A DNA stretch of 64,000 nt, from positions 620,001 through 684,000 of the forward strand of contig JADJHR010000001.1 of the NCBI GenBank assembly GCA_016707445.1, in the 5' to 3' direction. The notes below the pieces were generated by a model. The model had not been told where the DNA came from, ran no database searches, and worked only from the letters and a program-made list of their open reading frames with translations. Positions 25,573-36,954 of this stretch are shown piece after piece. Both the position numbers and the translations under genes were made by a program. The stretch's first letter is position 1. Every line of letters starts with the position of its first letter. Source of the DNA: Rubrivivax sp. GTDB taxonomy: Bacteria > Pseudomonadota > Gammaproteobacteria > Burkholderiales > Burkholderiaceae_C.

Positions 25573-26256
25573 ATGGCCAAGCCGCTGATCGACGCCGACG
25601 CCCTCATCGCCCAGTTCGAGAACGCCACCGCCCAGCAGGGCGAGCAGTTGCGCAAGGCCGTCAGCAGCGCCACCCTGCAGGCGCTGCAGGGCCGTGAACT
25701 GTCGCTGAAGAACATCCGCGCCTCGCTCAAGGGCGTGACCGACGCTGTTGGAGCGGGCATGGCCAAGAGCGGCTTGCCGGCGGCCGATGCCGAGGGCTTG
25801 CTGGACAAGGCCGTGGCCGGCATGGACGACGCGATGCTGAAGGCAGTAGAAGCCAACCGGCTGGCGCTGGGCCAGCTGGTGGCGCAAGGTGCTGACCTGC
25901 GCGACAAGCACCTGGCCAAGGCGCTGGGCGACCTGGAGAAGTTCGAGGACACGCTGATGGCTACCGTGCGCAAGGCCGCCAGCGGTGCCGGCGATCAGCT
26001 GGGTGCCAGCTGGGGCCAGGTGCTTGAAAAAATGCAGGCCGGCGGCACTGCGTCGGGCAGCCGCGCCAGTGCCACCGCCGACAAGCTGATGGACGACATG
26101 CAGGCGGCGATGCGCAACTCGCGCGCTGCCAGCCTGAAGGCCGCGCAGGCGATGGCCGAGAGCTACACCGCGATGGTCAGCGGCGTGTTGCTGGGCATGT
26201 CCGAAGCGCTGCAGCAGGGCGGCGCCGGCAAGGCGGCAGCCAAGTCACGCAAGTAA
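25573..26256 (+). CDS. Phasin-like helical protein of uncertain function
   Basis: A 227-residue, Ala/Lys-rich, almost wholly helical soluble protein with no signal peptide. Residues show long amphipathic helices (LQALQGRELSLKNIRASLKGVTDAVGAGM; DDMQAAMRNSRAASLKAAQAMAESYTAMVSGVLLGMSEAL) and a Lys/Arg-rich end KAAAKSRK, features shared with phasins that coat polyhydroxyalkanoate granules. The similarity is compositional, so the assignment is weak; Burkholderiales have related uncharacterised proteins. The ATG at 25573 follows CAGGAGCC. A KAS III gene follows after a structured 97-bp gap. Confidence 0.55.
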   Translation: MAKPLIDADALIAQFENATAQQGEQLRKAVSSATLQALQGRELSLKNIRASLKGVTDAVGAGMAKSGLPAADAEGLLDKAVAGMDDAMLKAVEANRLALGQLVAQGADLRDKHLAKALGDLEKFEDTLMATVRKAASGAGDQLGASWGQVLEKMQAGGTASGSRASATADKLMDDMQAAMRNSRAASLKAAQAMAESYTAMVSGVLLGMSEALQQGGAGKAAAKSRK

Positions 26257-26261
26257 CGCGA

Positions 26262-26330
26262 GGGCAGCCGATCGGCCAAGGTCTGCGGGCGGGCGCCCGC
26301 ACGGCGCAAACCCGCAGGGCCGGCTGCCTT
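26262..26330 (+). promoter_or_regulatory. Nested inverted repeats after the phasin-like gene
   Basis: GGCAGCCG (26263-26270) can pair with CGGCTGCC (26321-26328), enclosing CTGCGGG (26283-26289) paired with CCCGCAG (26311-26317). An alternative small hairpin is TGCGGGC-GGGC-GCCCGCA. There is no T-run, so it may be a transcript-stabilising or factor-dependent structure rather than an intrinsic terminator. Confidence 0.4.
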
Positions 26331-26353
26331 GGCTGCATCTACACTGCCGCGCC

Positions 26354-27475
26354 ATGCCCAACGTCGTCATCAGCGGAACCGGCCTGTACACGCCGCCCCA
26401 GGTCATCACCAACGCCGAGCTGGTCGAAAGCTACAACGCTTACGCCGACCTGCAAAACGCACGCAACGCCAGTCGCATCGCCGCCGGTGAGTGCCAGCCG
26501 CTGGTGCATTCCAGCGTCGAATTCATCGAGAAGGCGTCAGGCATCAAGCAGCGCCACGTGATCGACAAGGCCGGCGTGCTCGACCCGCAGCGCATGAAGC
26601 CGCGCTTTGCACCACGGCCCGACGATCAACCCAGCCTGATGGCCGAGATCGCCGCCGACGCGGGTGCCAAGGCACTGGTCGCTGCCGGCCGCAGCGGGAG
26701 CGATGTCGACGGCGTGCTGTGCGCCGCGGCCAACATGCAGCGTGCCTACCCGGCGATGGCCTGCGAGATCCAGCACGCGCTGGGCTGCGGCGGCTACGGC
26801 TTCGACATGAACGTGGCCTGCTCGTCGGCCACCTTCGCGATCGAGCAGGCGGTGAACGCGGTGCGCGGCGGCAGTGCGCGCTGCGTGCTCATCGTCAACC
26901 CCGAGATCACCTCGGCGCATCTGGAATGGCGCGACCGCGACTGCCACTTCATCTTCGGTGATGTCTGCACGGCCATCGTCGTCGAGGCCGAGGACAACGC
27001 GCGCTCTTCCGACCGCTGGCGCGTGCTGGGCACGCGGCTGCAGACGCAGTATTCGAACCACATCCGCAACAACGCGGGCTTTCTCAACCGCTGCGAAGAC
27101 ACCGACCCCGACGCGCGCGACAAGACCTTCATGCAAGAGGGCCGCAAGGTGTTCAAGGAGGTGGTGCCGCTGGCCGCTGCACACATCCAGCACCATCTGG
27201 CCGATCTGGGCCATACGCCGCAGCAGGTGCGCCGCTACTGGCTGCACCAGGCCAACCTGGGCATGAACCAGTTGGTGATGAAGAAGCTGGTCGACCGCGC
27301 GGTGGACGACGACATCGCACCGCTGATCCTGGACGAGTACGCCAACACCGCGTCGGCCGGGTCGATCATCGCCTTCCATGCGCATCATGCCGACATGCAG
27401 CCCGGCGAGCTGGGGGTGATCTGCTCGTTCGGCGCCGGCTATTCGATCGGCAGCGTGGTGGTGCAGCGGGTCTGA
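26354..27475 (+). CDS. Beta-ketoacyl-ACP synthase III family protein
   Basis: A 373-residue thiolase-fold condensing enzyme of the FabH/KAS III family. The catalytic triad is Cys156 (NVACSSATF), His in YWLHQANLGMN and Asn in EYANTASAGS. A long insertion around residues 30-60 and 75-95 (ARNASRIAAGECQPLVHSS, DPQRMKPRFAPRPDDQPS) separates it from housekeeping FabH, which is about 320 residues. It is not in a fab cluster. It may prime a specialised acyl chain or condense non-standard substrates. The ATG at 26354 is the first of the conserved frame. Confidence 0.9.
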   Translation: MPNVVISGTGLYTPPQVITNAELVESYNAYADLQNARNASRIAAGECQPLVHSSVEFIEKASGIKQRHVIDKAGVLDPQRMKPRFAPRPDDQPSLMAEIAADAGAKALVAAGRSGSDVDGVLCAAANMQRAYPAMACEIQHALGCGGYGFDMNVACSSATFAIEQAVNAVRGGSARCVLIVNPEITSAHLEWRDRDCHFIFGDVCTAIVVEAEDNARSSDRWRVLGTRLQTQYSNHIRNNAGFLNRCEDTDPDARDKTFMQEGRKVFKEVVPLAAAHIQHHLADLGHTPQQVRRYWLHQANLGMNQLVMKKLVDRAVDDDIAPLILDEYANTASAGSIIAFHAHHADMQPGELGVICSFGAGYSIGSVVVQRV

Positions 27476-27512
27476 ACGGCGCGAGCCCGGGTCCATCGCG
27501 TATCGTCGCTCG

Positions 27513-28940
27513 ATGACCGATCTCAGCTTCTTCTGGCACGACTACGAAACCTTCGGCCGCGTGCCGCGGCGTGACCGGCCGGCGCAGTTTGCAGGGCTGC
27601 GCACCGACGCCGACCTGAACCTGATCGGTAAGCCGGTGATGCACTACTGCCAGCCGGCTCCCGACTTTCTGCCCGACCCCGAGAGCTGCCTGCTGACCGG
27701 CATCCTGCCGCAGCACTGCCTGCAGCAAGGCCTGCCCGAGCACGCCTTTGCCGACGTGATCGAGGCCGAGCTGGCGCGGCCCGGCACCATCGGTGTGGGC
27801 TACAACAGCATCCGCTTCGACGACGAGGTCACACGCCATCTGTTCTGGCGCAGCCTGCTCGACCCCTACGCCCGTGAATGGCAGAACGGCTGCAGCCGCT
27901 GGGACCTGCTGGACCTGCTGCGCTGCACCTGGGCCTTGCGCCCCGAGGGCATCCAGTGGCCGCAGCACGACGACGGCCGGCCTTCGTTCAAGCTCGAACA
28001 CCTGACGGCGGCCAACGACCTGGTGCACGAGACCGCGCACGACGCGCTGTCCGACGTGCGTGCCACGATCGCGTTGGCGCAACTCGTCAAGGGCCGCCAA
28101 CCCCGGCTGTGGGACTTTGCGCTGAAGTTGCGCGACAAGAACGCCGTGCGTGCCGAGATGGGCGTGAACCGGCCCTTCGTGCACCTGTCGGGCATGTATC
28201 CGGTGGAGCAGGGCTGCATGGCGATTGTCTGGCCGCTGGCGCCGCACCCCGGCAACAAGAACGAGGTCATCGTCTGGGACTTGGCACACGACCCGTCGGA
28301 GCTGGCCACGCTCGACGCCGACAGCGTGCGCCAGCGGCTGTTCAGCAAGCGCGACGAGCTGCCCGAAGGCGTGCAGCGGCTGCCGATCAAGACCATCCAC
28401 GTCAACAAGTCGCCGATCGTGATTGGCAACCTGAAGACGCTGGGTGCGGCGGCAGCGCGTTGGCAGATCGACGTGGCGGCCGCTGAGCGTCATGCGAAGG
28501 CGGCCGCCGCGATCAGCGATGCCGTGCACCACCTGTGGCAGCCGGTGTTCAGGCGCGTACCGCCCGCCACACCGGTCGACGTCGACGAAGATCTGTATGG
28601 CGGCTTCGTCGGCAACGAAGACCGGCGCACGCTGATGCGACTTCGCGCATTGCCGCCCGACCATTTGACCGAACGCCATACGGCCTTCGAGGACTCGCGG
28701 CTCGACGACCTGCTGTGGCGTTACCGCGCGCGCAACTTCCCGCACACGCTGAACGATGACGATCGCGCGCGCTGGCAGCAGCACCGTGCCGACCGGCTGC
28801 ACCGTGGCGCCGGCGGCGCGATGACGCTGGCGCAGTACTTTCAGCGCATCGACGACCTGGCTGAAAGTTCGGACGACGGCGAGCAGGACATCCTGGAAGC
28901 GCTGTATGACTACGGGCAGGACATCGCACCCGACGCCTAA
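27513..28940 (+). CDS. sbcB: Exodeoxyribonuclease I
   Basis: A 475-residue 3'-to-5' single-strand DNA exonuclease used in recombination and mismatch repair. The DEDD exonuclease motifs are WHDYETFG (Asp and Glu), GYNSIRFDDE, and AHDALSDVRAT with the last His/Asp pair. The ExoI-specific SH3-like and helical regions follow (PVEQGCMAIVWPLAPHP, LPIKTIHVNKSPIVI, YGGFVGNEDRRTL). The length equals the family's. It is followed 12 bp later by the convergent caspase-like gene. Confidence 0.95.
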   Translation: MTDLSFFWHDYETFGRVPRRDRPAQFAGLRTDADLNLIGKPVMHYCQPAPDFLPDPESCLLTGILPQHCLQQGLPEHAFADVIEAELARPGTIGVGYNSIRFDDEVTRHLFWRSLLDPYAREWQNGCSRWDLLDLLRCTWALRPEGIQWPQHDDGRPSFKLEHLTAANDLVHETAHDALSDVRATIALAQLVKGRQPRLWDFALKLRDKNAVRAEMGVNRPFVHLSGMYPVEQGCMAIVWPLAPHPGNKNEVIVWDLAHDPSELATLDADSVRQRLFSKRDELPEGVQRLPIKTIHVNKSPIVIGNLKTLGAAAARWQIDVAAAERHAKAAAAISDAVHHLWQPVFRRVPPATPVDVDEDLYGGFVGNEDRRTLMRLRALPPDHLTERHTAFEDSRLDDLLWRYRARNFPHTLNDDDRARWQQHRADRLHRGAGGAMTLAQYFQRIDDLAESSDDGEQDILEALYDYGQDIAPDA

Positions 28941-28952
28941 CCCAGCCGCTGC

Positions 28953-29546
28953 TCAGGGCGCGCTGCCGCCCATGACGTCGGCAAACTCGACCGGCGCCTG
29001 GTTGACGATGGTGGGCGGATTGCCGTTGGGCGGAAACTGCCAGAGATTGCCTTCCCACTCACCGAACTCGTAGCGGCCGTTCGACAGGTTGTTGTAGCGG
29101 TGGTACCACTGGATGCGGTCGGCGGCATACACCACCGCGTTGGTGTGGATGGCCAGCGCACCCATCAGGTAGCGGCCGTCGGCCGTGGAGCCTTCGTTGC
29201 CACGCTCGGTGTTGGCGGCGCCGCAGCTGTACACCACGATGTTCGAAACCTTGCCCGCGATCGCCGACCACATGGCCACGTTGCCATGGACCACGTTTTC
29301 GGCGCCCAGTTGCAGGCCCTCGCCGCCGGCATCCATGCTCATGGCGGCGCGCGCGTTGCGTCCGGCGAAGCCGTGACACAGGATGAACAACGAGTGAACG
29401 CCGCCGGCGGCATTGGCAGCGCCGCGGATCTGTCCGAACACCGACGACAGCGGTGTGTGGGCCGAGGTGTTGATGATGCTCAGCCCGCCTCGGGCGGGTA
29501 CGCCGCCGACCAGCCGGCGGTCGCGCAGTGCAATGTAGTTTGCCAT
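28953..29546 (-). CDS. Small caspase-like (clan CD-type His/Cys) protein of unknown function
   Basis: A 197-residue protein without a signal peptide. It contains SLFILCHGFAG, with His58-Gly, and NIVVYSCGAANTERG, with Cys108, followed by YLMGALAIHTNAVVYAA. A His-Gly after a hydrophobic strand and a Cys after the next strand is the catalytic-dyad arrangement of caspase-like (clan CD) and DUF4347-type domains. The fold assignment is inference from this pattern. The C-terminal 50 residues are Trp/Asn/Pro-rich (EWEGNLWQFPPNGNPPTIV). The ATG at 29546 follows CGAGGATTCCCG. It is convergent with sbcB and otherwise isolated. Confidence 0.6.
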   Translation of the reverse strand: MANYIALRDRRLVGGVPARGGLSIINTSAHTPLSSVFGQIRGAANAAGGVHSLFILCHGFAGRNARAAMSMDAGGEGLQLGAENVVHGNVAMWSAIAGKVSNIVVYSCGAANTERGNEGSTADGRYLMGALAIHTNAVVYAADRIQWYHRYNNLSNGRYEFGEWEGNLWQFPPNGNPPTIVNQAPVEFADVMGGSAP

Positions 29547-29809
29547 CGGGAATCCTCGTTCGATCGCGTGGAGGGGATCGGCGCAGCACCTTGAGTCTCT
29601 GGCCGCGGACGCGAGTTCAAGCGCGCTGCCGAAAGCATGGCACGCTGGGGCGTGGCCCGGCGTCGACAACATGGGGGGTGCCATGATCGTCGGCGTGCAT
29701 TCCGTCGCGCCGTCGTTGCGGTGCATTCGCCTCGAATGACCGCGCGCGGGGGTCAGTGCCTGTGCGCCCTGGGGTATCGTCAGGCCTTCAACTCTGTGAG
29801 CGACAGGCC

Positions 29810-29965
29810 GTGGCGAAACCCAACTACGCGTTCGAGAAGCGCCAGCGCGAGCTGGAAAAGAAGCGCAAGAAGGAAGAGAAAACCCAGCGCAAGGGCCCGG
29901 CACCCTTGCGGGACGATGGCACGCCGGCGCCGGCCGACGACAGTCCGCCGCCCACTCAGCCCTGA
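29810..29965 (+). CDS. Small conserved Lys/Arg-rich hypothetical protein
   Basis: A 51-residue protein from the GTG at 29810, beginning VAKPNYAFEKRQRELEKKRK. The first 30 residues form a highly charged helix; the rest is Pro/Asp-rich. Small proteins with the same opening are common in Burkholderiales genomes. Function is unknown; the charge pattern could suit nucleic-acid or protein binding. A GTG with an AG-rich upstream (GAGCGACAG) is the most probable start. Confidence 0.6.
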   Translation: MAKPNYAFEKRQRELEKKRKKEEKTQRKGPAPLRDDGTPAPADDSPPPTQP

Positions 29966-29986
29966 TCGCCCCAGCCGTCCGGCCGT

Positions 29987-32277
29987 TCAGCGCGGCCCGG
30001 ACGCGGCGGCCTGGGGGCCCGGTGCAACAATGCGCAGCAGGGCGGGCGGCCCGCCCACCGGCCGCCAGTCGACCGGTCCGCGTTCGACACTGGCAGGGGC
30101 CCGAAGTACCTGTACCGGGACGTCCTTCAGCGCGATCTTCATGAAGTCGATCCAGGCCGGCAGCGCCAGGCCGCCACCGGATTCACCCTCGCCCAGGCTG
30201 CCCGGCGTGTCGTAGCCGATCCAGCTGACGGCGACCAGGCTGGGCTGGAAGCCGGCAAACCAGGCGTCGACGGCATCGTTGGTGGTGCCGGTCTTGCCGT
30301 ACAGGTCGGTGCGGCCCAGGCTGGCCTGTGCCCTGGCGGCAGTGCCGCGCAGCGTCACATCGGCCAGCAGGCTGCGCATCAGGAACACGTTGGCCTCGTC
30401 AATCGCGCGGTTGCCGTCGATCAGGAACGGCGCCGGCGCCGCCTCGAACAGCACCTGGCCCTGCGCGTCGACGATCTTCTCGATCAGCACCGGGTCCAGC
30501 CGCCAGCCGCCGTTGGCAAAGACGCCATAGGCCGTCGCCATCTGCAGCGGGGTGACGCTGCCGGCGCCCAGCGCCAGCGTCAGGTTGTCGGGCTGCCGGT
30601 CGCGGTCAAAGCCGAAGCGGCCGATCCAGGCCTTGGCCGCAGGCACGCCGATCTGCCGCAGCAGTCGCAGGCTGACCAGGTTCCTCGACCGCACCAGGGC
30701 TTCGCGCACCGTGATCGGGCCGTCGAAGCGGCCGTCGCTGTTCTTCGGGTTCCAGTCGGAGCGGGCGCCTTCGTCGGGCGTCAGCGGCAGGTCGTCGACC
30801 ACGGTCTCGGGCAGCACGCCGTGGGCGAACGCGGCAGAGTACAAGAAGGGCTTGAAGCTCGACCCCGGCTGCCGCCAGGCCTGGGTGACGTGGTTGAACT
30901 GCTGGTGGTTGAAGTCGAATCCGCCCACCAGCGCCCGCACGCGACCGCTGGCCGGGTCGAGCGCGACGAAAGCACCTTCGGCCTCGGGCCATTGCACGAT
31001 GGCCCAGGCCGTGCCGTCGCGGCCAGCTTGAGCCTGCACGCGGATCACCGCACCGCGGCTGATGGCCAGGTTAGCCGGCGCACGCGGCTGCAGGCCCTTC
31101 ATCGCCAGTCGCAGGCCGGCGCCGACGATGTCCACCGCCTCGCCGCTGGCCAGCTGTACGCGCACTGCGCTCGGTGACGCATCGAGCACCATGGCCACGC
31201 GCAGGTCGTCGTCGTCGCGCTGATCCTTCAGTGCCTGCGCGGCCAGGCGCTCGAGGTCCGGACCCTGGGCGTCGCCCAGGTCCTCGCGGTCTTCGGGGCC
31301 GCGCCAGGCCTGCTTGCTGCCTTGCGCCAGCACGGCGCGACGCAGGGCGGCATGGGCTGCGCGCTGCTCGCGGGCGCGAATCGACGTGATCACGCGCAGG
31401 CCCTGCGTATAGGCCTGGGCACCGAAGCGGGCCACCACCGCCTGGCGCGCCATCTCGGCCACGTACTCGGCGTGCAGGTCGTCGGTGTGGGTGGCGCGCA
31501 GGCTCAGCTTTTCGGCAATCGCGGCGTCGCGCTGCGCGGCGTCGATCAGGCCCAGCTTGCGCATGCGGTGCAGCACCAGCAGCTGACGTCGGCGCGCACG
31601 TTCGGCATTGGTCACTGGGTTGGCCCAGATCGGGTTCTGCGGCAGCCCGGCCAGCATCGCGTTCTCGGCCAGCGTCAGCGCGGCCAGCGGTTTGCCGAAA
31701 TAGACCCGGGCGGCGGCGGCGAAGCCGTAGGCATGCTGGCCCAGGTAGACCTGATTCATGTAGCGCTCGAGGATCTCGTCCTTGCTCAGCCGGTGCTCGA
31801 TCTGCAGCGCCAGCAGCGCTTCCTTGATCTTGCGTTCGGGTGTGCGCCGGGTGGACAGGAAGAAGGTGCGCGCCACCTGCTGCGTGATGGTCGACGCGCC
31901 TTGCGGCATGCCGCCGCTCAGGTTGGCCAGCGTCGCCCGCAGCAGCCCTTTCAGACTGATGCCGAAGTGGGTGCGGAACTGCGTGTCCTCGATCGCCAGC
32001 AGCGCTGCCTGCAATTGCTCCGGGATCTGCGCCAGCGGCACGACGATGCGGCGTTCGCTGCCGAAGGCCGCGATCTGTTCACCGTCAGCGGTCAGCACCT
32101 GCAAATGCTGATGCGGCTGGTAGTCGGTGAGCTTGGTCAGCGGCGGCAGGTCCTTCCAGTACCAGGCGGCCGCCAGCGCCAGCACGGCAGCGGCCAGCAG
32201 CGCCGCACCGCCCAGCACCAGCAGCAAAGCCGTCAGCACCAGCCCGCGAGCCGTCCCCCGGCGCGCAGGCCACGGCG

Positions 32278-32281
<4 letters not shown>
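29987..32281 (-). CDS. Penicillin-binding protein 1A, bifunctional peptidoglycan synthase
   Basis: A 764-residue class A PBP. Residues 12-40 form the N-terminal membrane anchor. The transglycosylase domain (GT51) has Glu98 in LAIEDTQFRTHFG, QGASTITQQVAR and RKIKEALLALQIE. A PCB-OB-like insert follows, then the transpeptidase domain with the SxxK motif in PGSSFKPF, SRN in RSRNLVS and KTG in YGKTGTTN. It polymerises lipid II and crosslinks stem peptides in the periplasm. The start is a GTG at 32281 overlapping the cpdB stop (GTGA), so the two may be co-translated. The C-terminus is Pro/Ala-rich. Confidence 0.93.
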
Positions 32282-34200
<1,919 letters not shown>

Positions 34201-34282
34201 GGGGTGGATCTCAAATGTGGAACAGCATGGGCGAGCACGCGCCCGGGGCGCATTGTGGCCAATGCCGATCGACCATGAAGAA

Positions 34283-34300
34283 GGCCCGCCGAAGCGGGCC
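34283..34300 (-). terminator. Intrinsic terminator of acnB
   Basis: On the minus strand GGCCCGC-TTCG-GCGGGCC, a 7-bp G/C stem with a stable UUCG tetraloop, lies about 24 bases after the acnB stop and is followed by TTCTTC. It separates acnB from cpdB. Confidence 0.8.
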
Positions 34301-34323
34301 CCCGGGTCGGCGCGGTCGAAACC

Positions 34324-36909
34324 CTAGACCGTCACGCCCTTGGCGGTGTCGGCGTATTCCTCTATCTGGTCGAAGTTCAGGTAGCGGTACACGCTGTCGG
34401 CGTCCTTGTTCACGATGCCCATGGCCGCGTGGTATTCGGCCAGCGTGGGCAGCTTGCCCAGCGTGGACGCGATCGCCGCCAGTTCGGCCGACGCCAGGAA
34501 GACGTTGGTGTTCTTGCCCAGCCGGTTGGGGAAGTTGCGCGTGCTGGTCGACACCACCGTGGCGCCTTCGCGCACCTGCGCCTGGTTGCCCATGCACAGG
34601 CTGCAGCCCGGCATCTCGGTGCGCGCACCGGCGGTGCCGAAGGCTGCGTAATGGCCTTCCTTGATGAGTTCGCTTTCGTCCATCTTGGTGGGCGGTGCCA
34701 CCCACAGCTTGACCGGGATGTCACGCTGGCCACCCAGCAGCTTGGCGGCGGCACGGAAGTGGCCGATGTTGGTCATGCAGCTGCCGATGAAGGCCTCGTC
34801 GATCTTCGTGCCCGCCACCTCGGACAGCAGCTTGGCGTCGTCGGGGTCGTTCGGGCAGCACAGCACCGGTTCCTTCAGCTCGTTCAGATCGATCTCGATC
34901 ACGGCCGCGTATTCGGCGTCCTTGTCAGCCTGCAGCAGCTCGGGCTTGTCCAGCCAGGCCTGCACCTTCTTGATGCGGCGCTCGAGGCTGCGCTTGTCCT
35001 GATAGCCCTGCGCGATCATGTTCTTCATCAGCACCACGTTGCTGGTCAGGTACTCCTTGATCGGCGCCGGGTTGAGCTTGATCGTGCAACCCGCGGCGCT
35101 GCGCTCGGCGCTGGCATCGCTGAGCTCGAAGGCCTGTTCGACCTTCAGATCGGGCAGGCCCTCGATCTCGAGGATGCGACCGCTGAAGGCGTTGATCTTG
35201 CCGGCCTTGGCCACGGTCAGCAGCCCGGCCTTGATGGCGTACAGCGGGATCGCGTGCACCAGGTCGCGCAGCGTCACGCCGGGTTGCATCTGGCCCTTGA
35301 AGCGCACCAGCACGCTCTCGGGCATGTCCAGCGGCATCACGCCGGTGGCCGCGCCAAAGGCCACCAGGCCCGAACCTGCAGGGAAGCTGATGCCGATCGG
35401 GAAGCGGGTGTGGCTGTCGCCGCCGGTGCCCACGGTGTCGGGCAGCAGCAGCCGGTTCAGCCAGCTGTGGATGATGCCGTCGCCCGGGCGCAGGCTGACG
35501 CCGCCGCGCGTGCTGATGAAGGCCGGCAGCTCGCGGTGGGTCTTCACGTCCACCGGCTTCGGGTAGGCCGCGGTGTGGCAGAAGCTCTGCATCACCATGT
35601 CGGCACTGAAGCCCAGGCAGGCCAGGTCCTTCAGCTCGTCGCGCGTCATCGGGCCGGTGGTGTCCTGGCTGCCCACCGTGGTCATGCGCGGTTCGCAGTA
35701 GGTGCCGGGGCGCACGCCCTGGCCTTCGGGCAGGCCGCAGGCGCGGCCGACCATCTTCTGCGCCAGCGTGAAGCCGGCCTTGGTTTCGACCGGCGGCGCG
35801 GGCAGGCGGAAGGTGGTCGCCGCAGCCAGGCCCAGCAACTCACGCGCCTTGGCGGTCAGCGCGCGGCCGATGATCAGGTTGATGCGGCCGCCGGCGCGCA
35901 CCTCGTCGAACAGCACCTCGCTCTTGAGCTTGAACTCGGCCACGGTCTTGCCGTTCTTGACGATCTTGCCGTCGTAGGGCAGCACGTCGATCACGTCGCC
36001 CATCTCCAGCGCACCCACGTCCACCTCGATCGGCAGCGCGCCCGAGTCTTCCATCGTGTTGAAGAAGATCGGCGCGATCTTGCCGCCCAGCGTGACGCCG
36101 CCGAAGCGCTTGTTGGGCACGAAGGGGATGTCTTCGCCGAAGCCCCAGATCAAGCTGTTGGTGGCGCTCTTGCGGCTGGAGCCGGTGCCCACCACGTCGC
36201 CCACGTAGGCCACCAGGTGGCCCTTCTTCTTCAGGTCCTCGATGAACTGCATCGGGCCGCGCTTGCCGTCTTCTTCGGGCGTGATGCCCGGGCGTGCGTT
36301 CTTCAGCATCGCCAGGTAGTGCAGCGGGATGTCGGGGCGGCTCCAGGCGTCGGGTGCGGGCGACAGGTCGTCGGTGTTGGTCTCGCCGGCCACCTTGAAG
36401 ACGCTGACGGTGATTTTCTTTGGCACTTCGGGGCGCGATGTGAACCACTCGGCGTCGGCCCAGCTCTGCATCACCTCCTTGGCATGGGCGTTGCCGGCCT
36501 TGGCCTTCTCGGCCACGTCGTTGAAGAAGTCGAACATCAGCAGCGTCTTCTTCAGCCCGGTGGCGGCCACGTCGGCCACCTCGGCGTCGTCGAGCAGCTC
36601 GATCAGCGGGTGCACGTTGTAGCCCCCGACCATGGTGCCCAGCAGTTCGGTGGCCTTGGCCTTGTCGATCAAGCCGACCTTCAGGTCACCATGGGCCACG
36701 GCGGCCAGGAAGCTGGCCTTGACCTGGGCAGCGTCGTCCACGCCCGGGGGCACGCGGTGCGTCAGCAGGTCGAGCAGGAAGGCCTCTTCGCCTTTGGGCG
36801 GAGCCTTGATCAGCTCAATCAGTTCGGCCGTCTGTTGGGCGTCGAGCGGCAGCGGCGGAATGCCGAGCGCGGCGCGTTCGGCAACATGTTGGCGGTAGGC
36901 GTTCAGCAT
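34324..36909 (-). CDS. acnB: Aconitate hydratase B
   Basis: An 861-residue [4Fe-4S] enzyme that interconverts citrate and isocitrate. The AcnB-specific N-terminal HEAT-like domain comes first (MLNAYRQHVAERAALGIPPLPLDAQQTAELIELIK), then the swivel and catalytic domains. Cluster cysteines appear in GCTIKLNPAP-adjacent regions, GSCMTNIGHFRAA and MPGCSLCMGNQ; substrate-site segments include GTGSSRKSATNSLIWG and GVMPLDMPESVLVRFKG. The start lies only 45 bp from the PIN toxin stop, leaving little room for its own promoter. A terminator follows. Confidence 0.96.
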   Translation of the reverse strand: MLNAYRQHVAERAALGIPPLPLDAQQTAELIELIKAPPKGEEAFLLDLLTHRVPPGVDDAAQVKASFLAAVAHGDLKVGLIDKAKATELLGTMVGGYNVHPLIELLDDAEVADVAATGLKKTLLMFDFFNDVAEKAKAGNAHAKEVMQSWADAEWFTSRPEVPKKITVSVFKVAGETNTDDLSPAPDAWSRPDIPLHYLAMLKNARPGITPEEDGKRGPMQFIEDLKKKGHLVAYVGDVVGTGSSRKSATNSLIWGFGEDIPFVPNKRFGGVTLGGKIAPIFFNTMEDSGALPIEVDVGALEMGDVIDVLPYDGKIVKNGKTVAEFKLKSEVLFDEVRAGGRINLIIGRALTAKARELLGLAAATTFRLPAPPVETKAGFTLAQKMVGRACGLPEGQGVRPGTYCEPRMTTVGSQDTTGPMTRDELKDLACLGFSADMVMQSFCHTAAYPKPVDVKTHRELPAFISTRGGVSLRPGDGIIHSWLNRLLLPDTVGTGGDSHTRFPIGISFPAGSGLVAFGAATGVMPLDMPESVLVRFKGQMQPGVTLRDLVHAIPLYAIKAGLLTVAKAGKINAFSGRILEIEGLPDLKVEQAFELSDASAERSAAGCTIKLNPAPIKEYLTSNVVLMKNMIAQGYQDKRSLERRIKKVQAWLDKPELLQADKDAEYAAVIEIDLNELKEPVLCCPNDPDDAKLLSEVAGTKIDEAFIGSCMTNIGHFRAAAKLLGGQRDIPVKLWVAPPTKMDESELIKEGHYAAFGTAGARTEMPGCSLCMGNQAQVREGATVVSTSTRNFPNRLGKNTNVFLASAELAAIASTLGKLPTLAEYHAAMGIVNKDADSVYRYLNFDQIEEYADTAKGVTV

Positions 36910-36954
36910 CGAGATCTCCGGTCGGAATGAAGAGAATGGGCCCGCAGGCTGACA

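Noticed and set aside
34429..36930. A plus-strand open frame of over 800 codons opposite acnB
   Set aside because: Shadow of the GC-biased acnB coding sequence; the translation has no recognisable family and no ribosome-binding site.
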